Shown here one piece after another: positions 5,391-5,492 of a DNA stretch of 5,492 bases. This DNA comes from Thermodesulfobacteriota bacterium (GTDB taxonomy: Bacteria; Desulfobacterota; SM23-61), in the NCBI GenBank assembly GCA_030018715.1, contig JASEHN010000228.1:1-5492 (forward strand), given 5' to 3'. How positions within the stretch are numbered: position 1 is the stretch's first letter; each line of letters starts with the position of its first letter. A program made the translations under genes and the position numbers. Below the pieces are notes generated by a model, which made no database searches, had not been told where the DNA came from, and saw only the letters and a program-made list of their open reading frames with translations.

Positions 5391-5410
5391 ATTCTCTGCG
5401 TTCTCTGTAC
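5391..5410 (+). repeat. CTCTGCG-type intergenic repeat, rightmost copy
   Basis: ATTCTCTGCGTTCTCTGTAC carries the TCTCTGCG and TTCTCTGT units seen at 156-174 and 205-221, in the same orientation as those copies and opposite to 5154-5187. It ends eight bases before the right copy of the 26-bp direct repeat. The pairing of these two modules at both ends of the window suggests a composite dispersed element. Confidence 0.65.
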
Positions 5411-5417
5411 TACTAAG

Positions 5418-5443
5418 GTTCAATTTCTGAAAATTATATTAAG
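5418..5443 (+). repeat. 26-bp direct repeat, right copy
   Basis: This copy begins GTTCAATTTCTGAAAATT and ends TATTAAG, and it is 25 of 26 identical to positions 57-82 in the same orientation. The sequence after it (5444-5492) is AT-rich and unassigned; it may lead into a gene beyond the window. Confidence 0.8.
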
Positions 5444-5492
5444 AGCTTATCCGTAAATAATATCTTGTGGTGAAAGATACGTTCATGATACA

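Noticed and set aside
5468..5492. Possible start of a new gene (GTGGTGAAAGATACGTTC...) at the right edge
   Set aside because: No ribosome binding site and only a few codons before the window ends; it cannot be supported.

Overview
The window reads as bacterial chromosome with about 50% G+C coding DNA and AT-rich intergenic DNA packed with short dispersed repeats. A tungsten/molybdopterin aldehyde:ferredoxin oxidoreductase (AOR) family enzyme, plus non-coding repeats of the CTCTGCGTTCTCTG type, suggests an anaerobe. A Desulfobacterota-like (syntroph or sulfate-reducer relative) environmental genome is my best guess. That guess rests on general recollection of such genomes, not on a marker gene.

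Layout. Positions 1-227 hold repeats only. Positions 228-1418 (minus strand) encode phosphoglycerate kinase (pgk), with a clear sigma-70-type promoter and a strong Shine-Dalgarno. Positions 1419-1736 are a divergent promoter region. It contains an 82-base stretch with no G on the plus strand, which carries six C-tracts (a putative G-quadruplex on the minus strand), and a G9 run at the predicted start of the rightward transcript. Positions 1737-3605 (plus) encode the AOR-family enzyme. Positions 3606-3828 are a repeat-filled gap with an inverted pair and a four-unit heptamer array. Positions 3829-4878 (plus) encode a PurM/HypE-superfamily (AIR synthase-like) protein that lacks the C-terminal cysteine of true HypE. 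It overlaps by ATGA with 4875-5234 (plus), a small protein with beta-helix/pentapeptide-like rungs whose last ~26 residues are encoded by repeat DNA. Positions 5235-5492 are repeats again, including a near-identical second copy of a 26-bp sequence from positions 57-82.

How the genes relate. Pgk is the glycolytic/gluconeogenic step between 1,3-bisphosphoglycerate and 3-phosphoglycerate. The AOR-family enzyme would couple aldehyde and carboxylate (or a related substrate) to ferredoxin; no ferredoxin, MoaD-like or electron-transfer subunit is in the window. The HypE-like protein and the small protein are very probably one translationally coupled unit. Whether they serve the AOR enzyme cannot be decided from sequence: they are co-directional but separated by 223 bp of repeats. 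The most unusual material is the divergent promoter architecture, the atypical AOR pterin motif, the Cys-less HypE-like protein with its coupled small partner, and a coding sequence that runs into a repeat.
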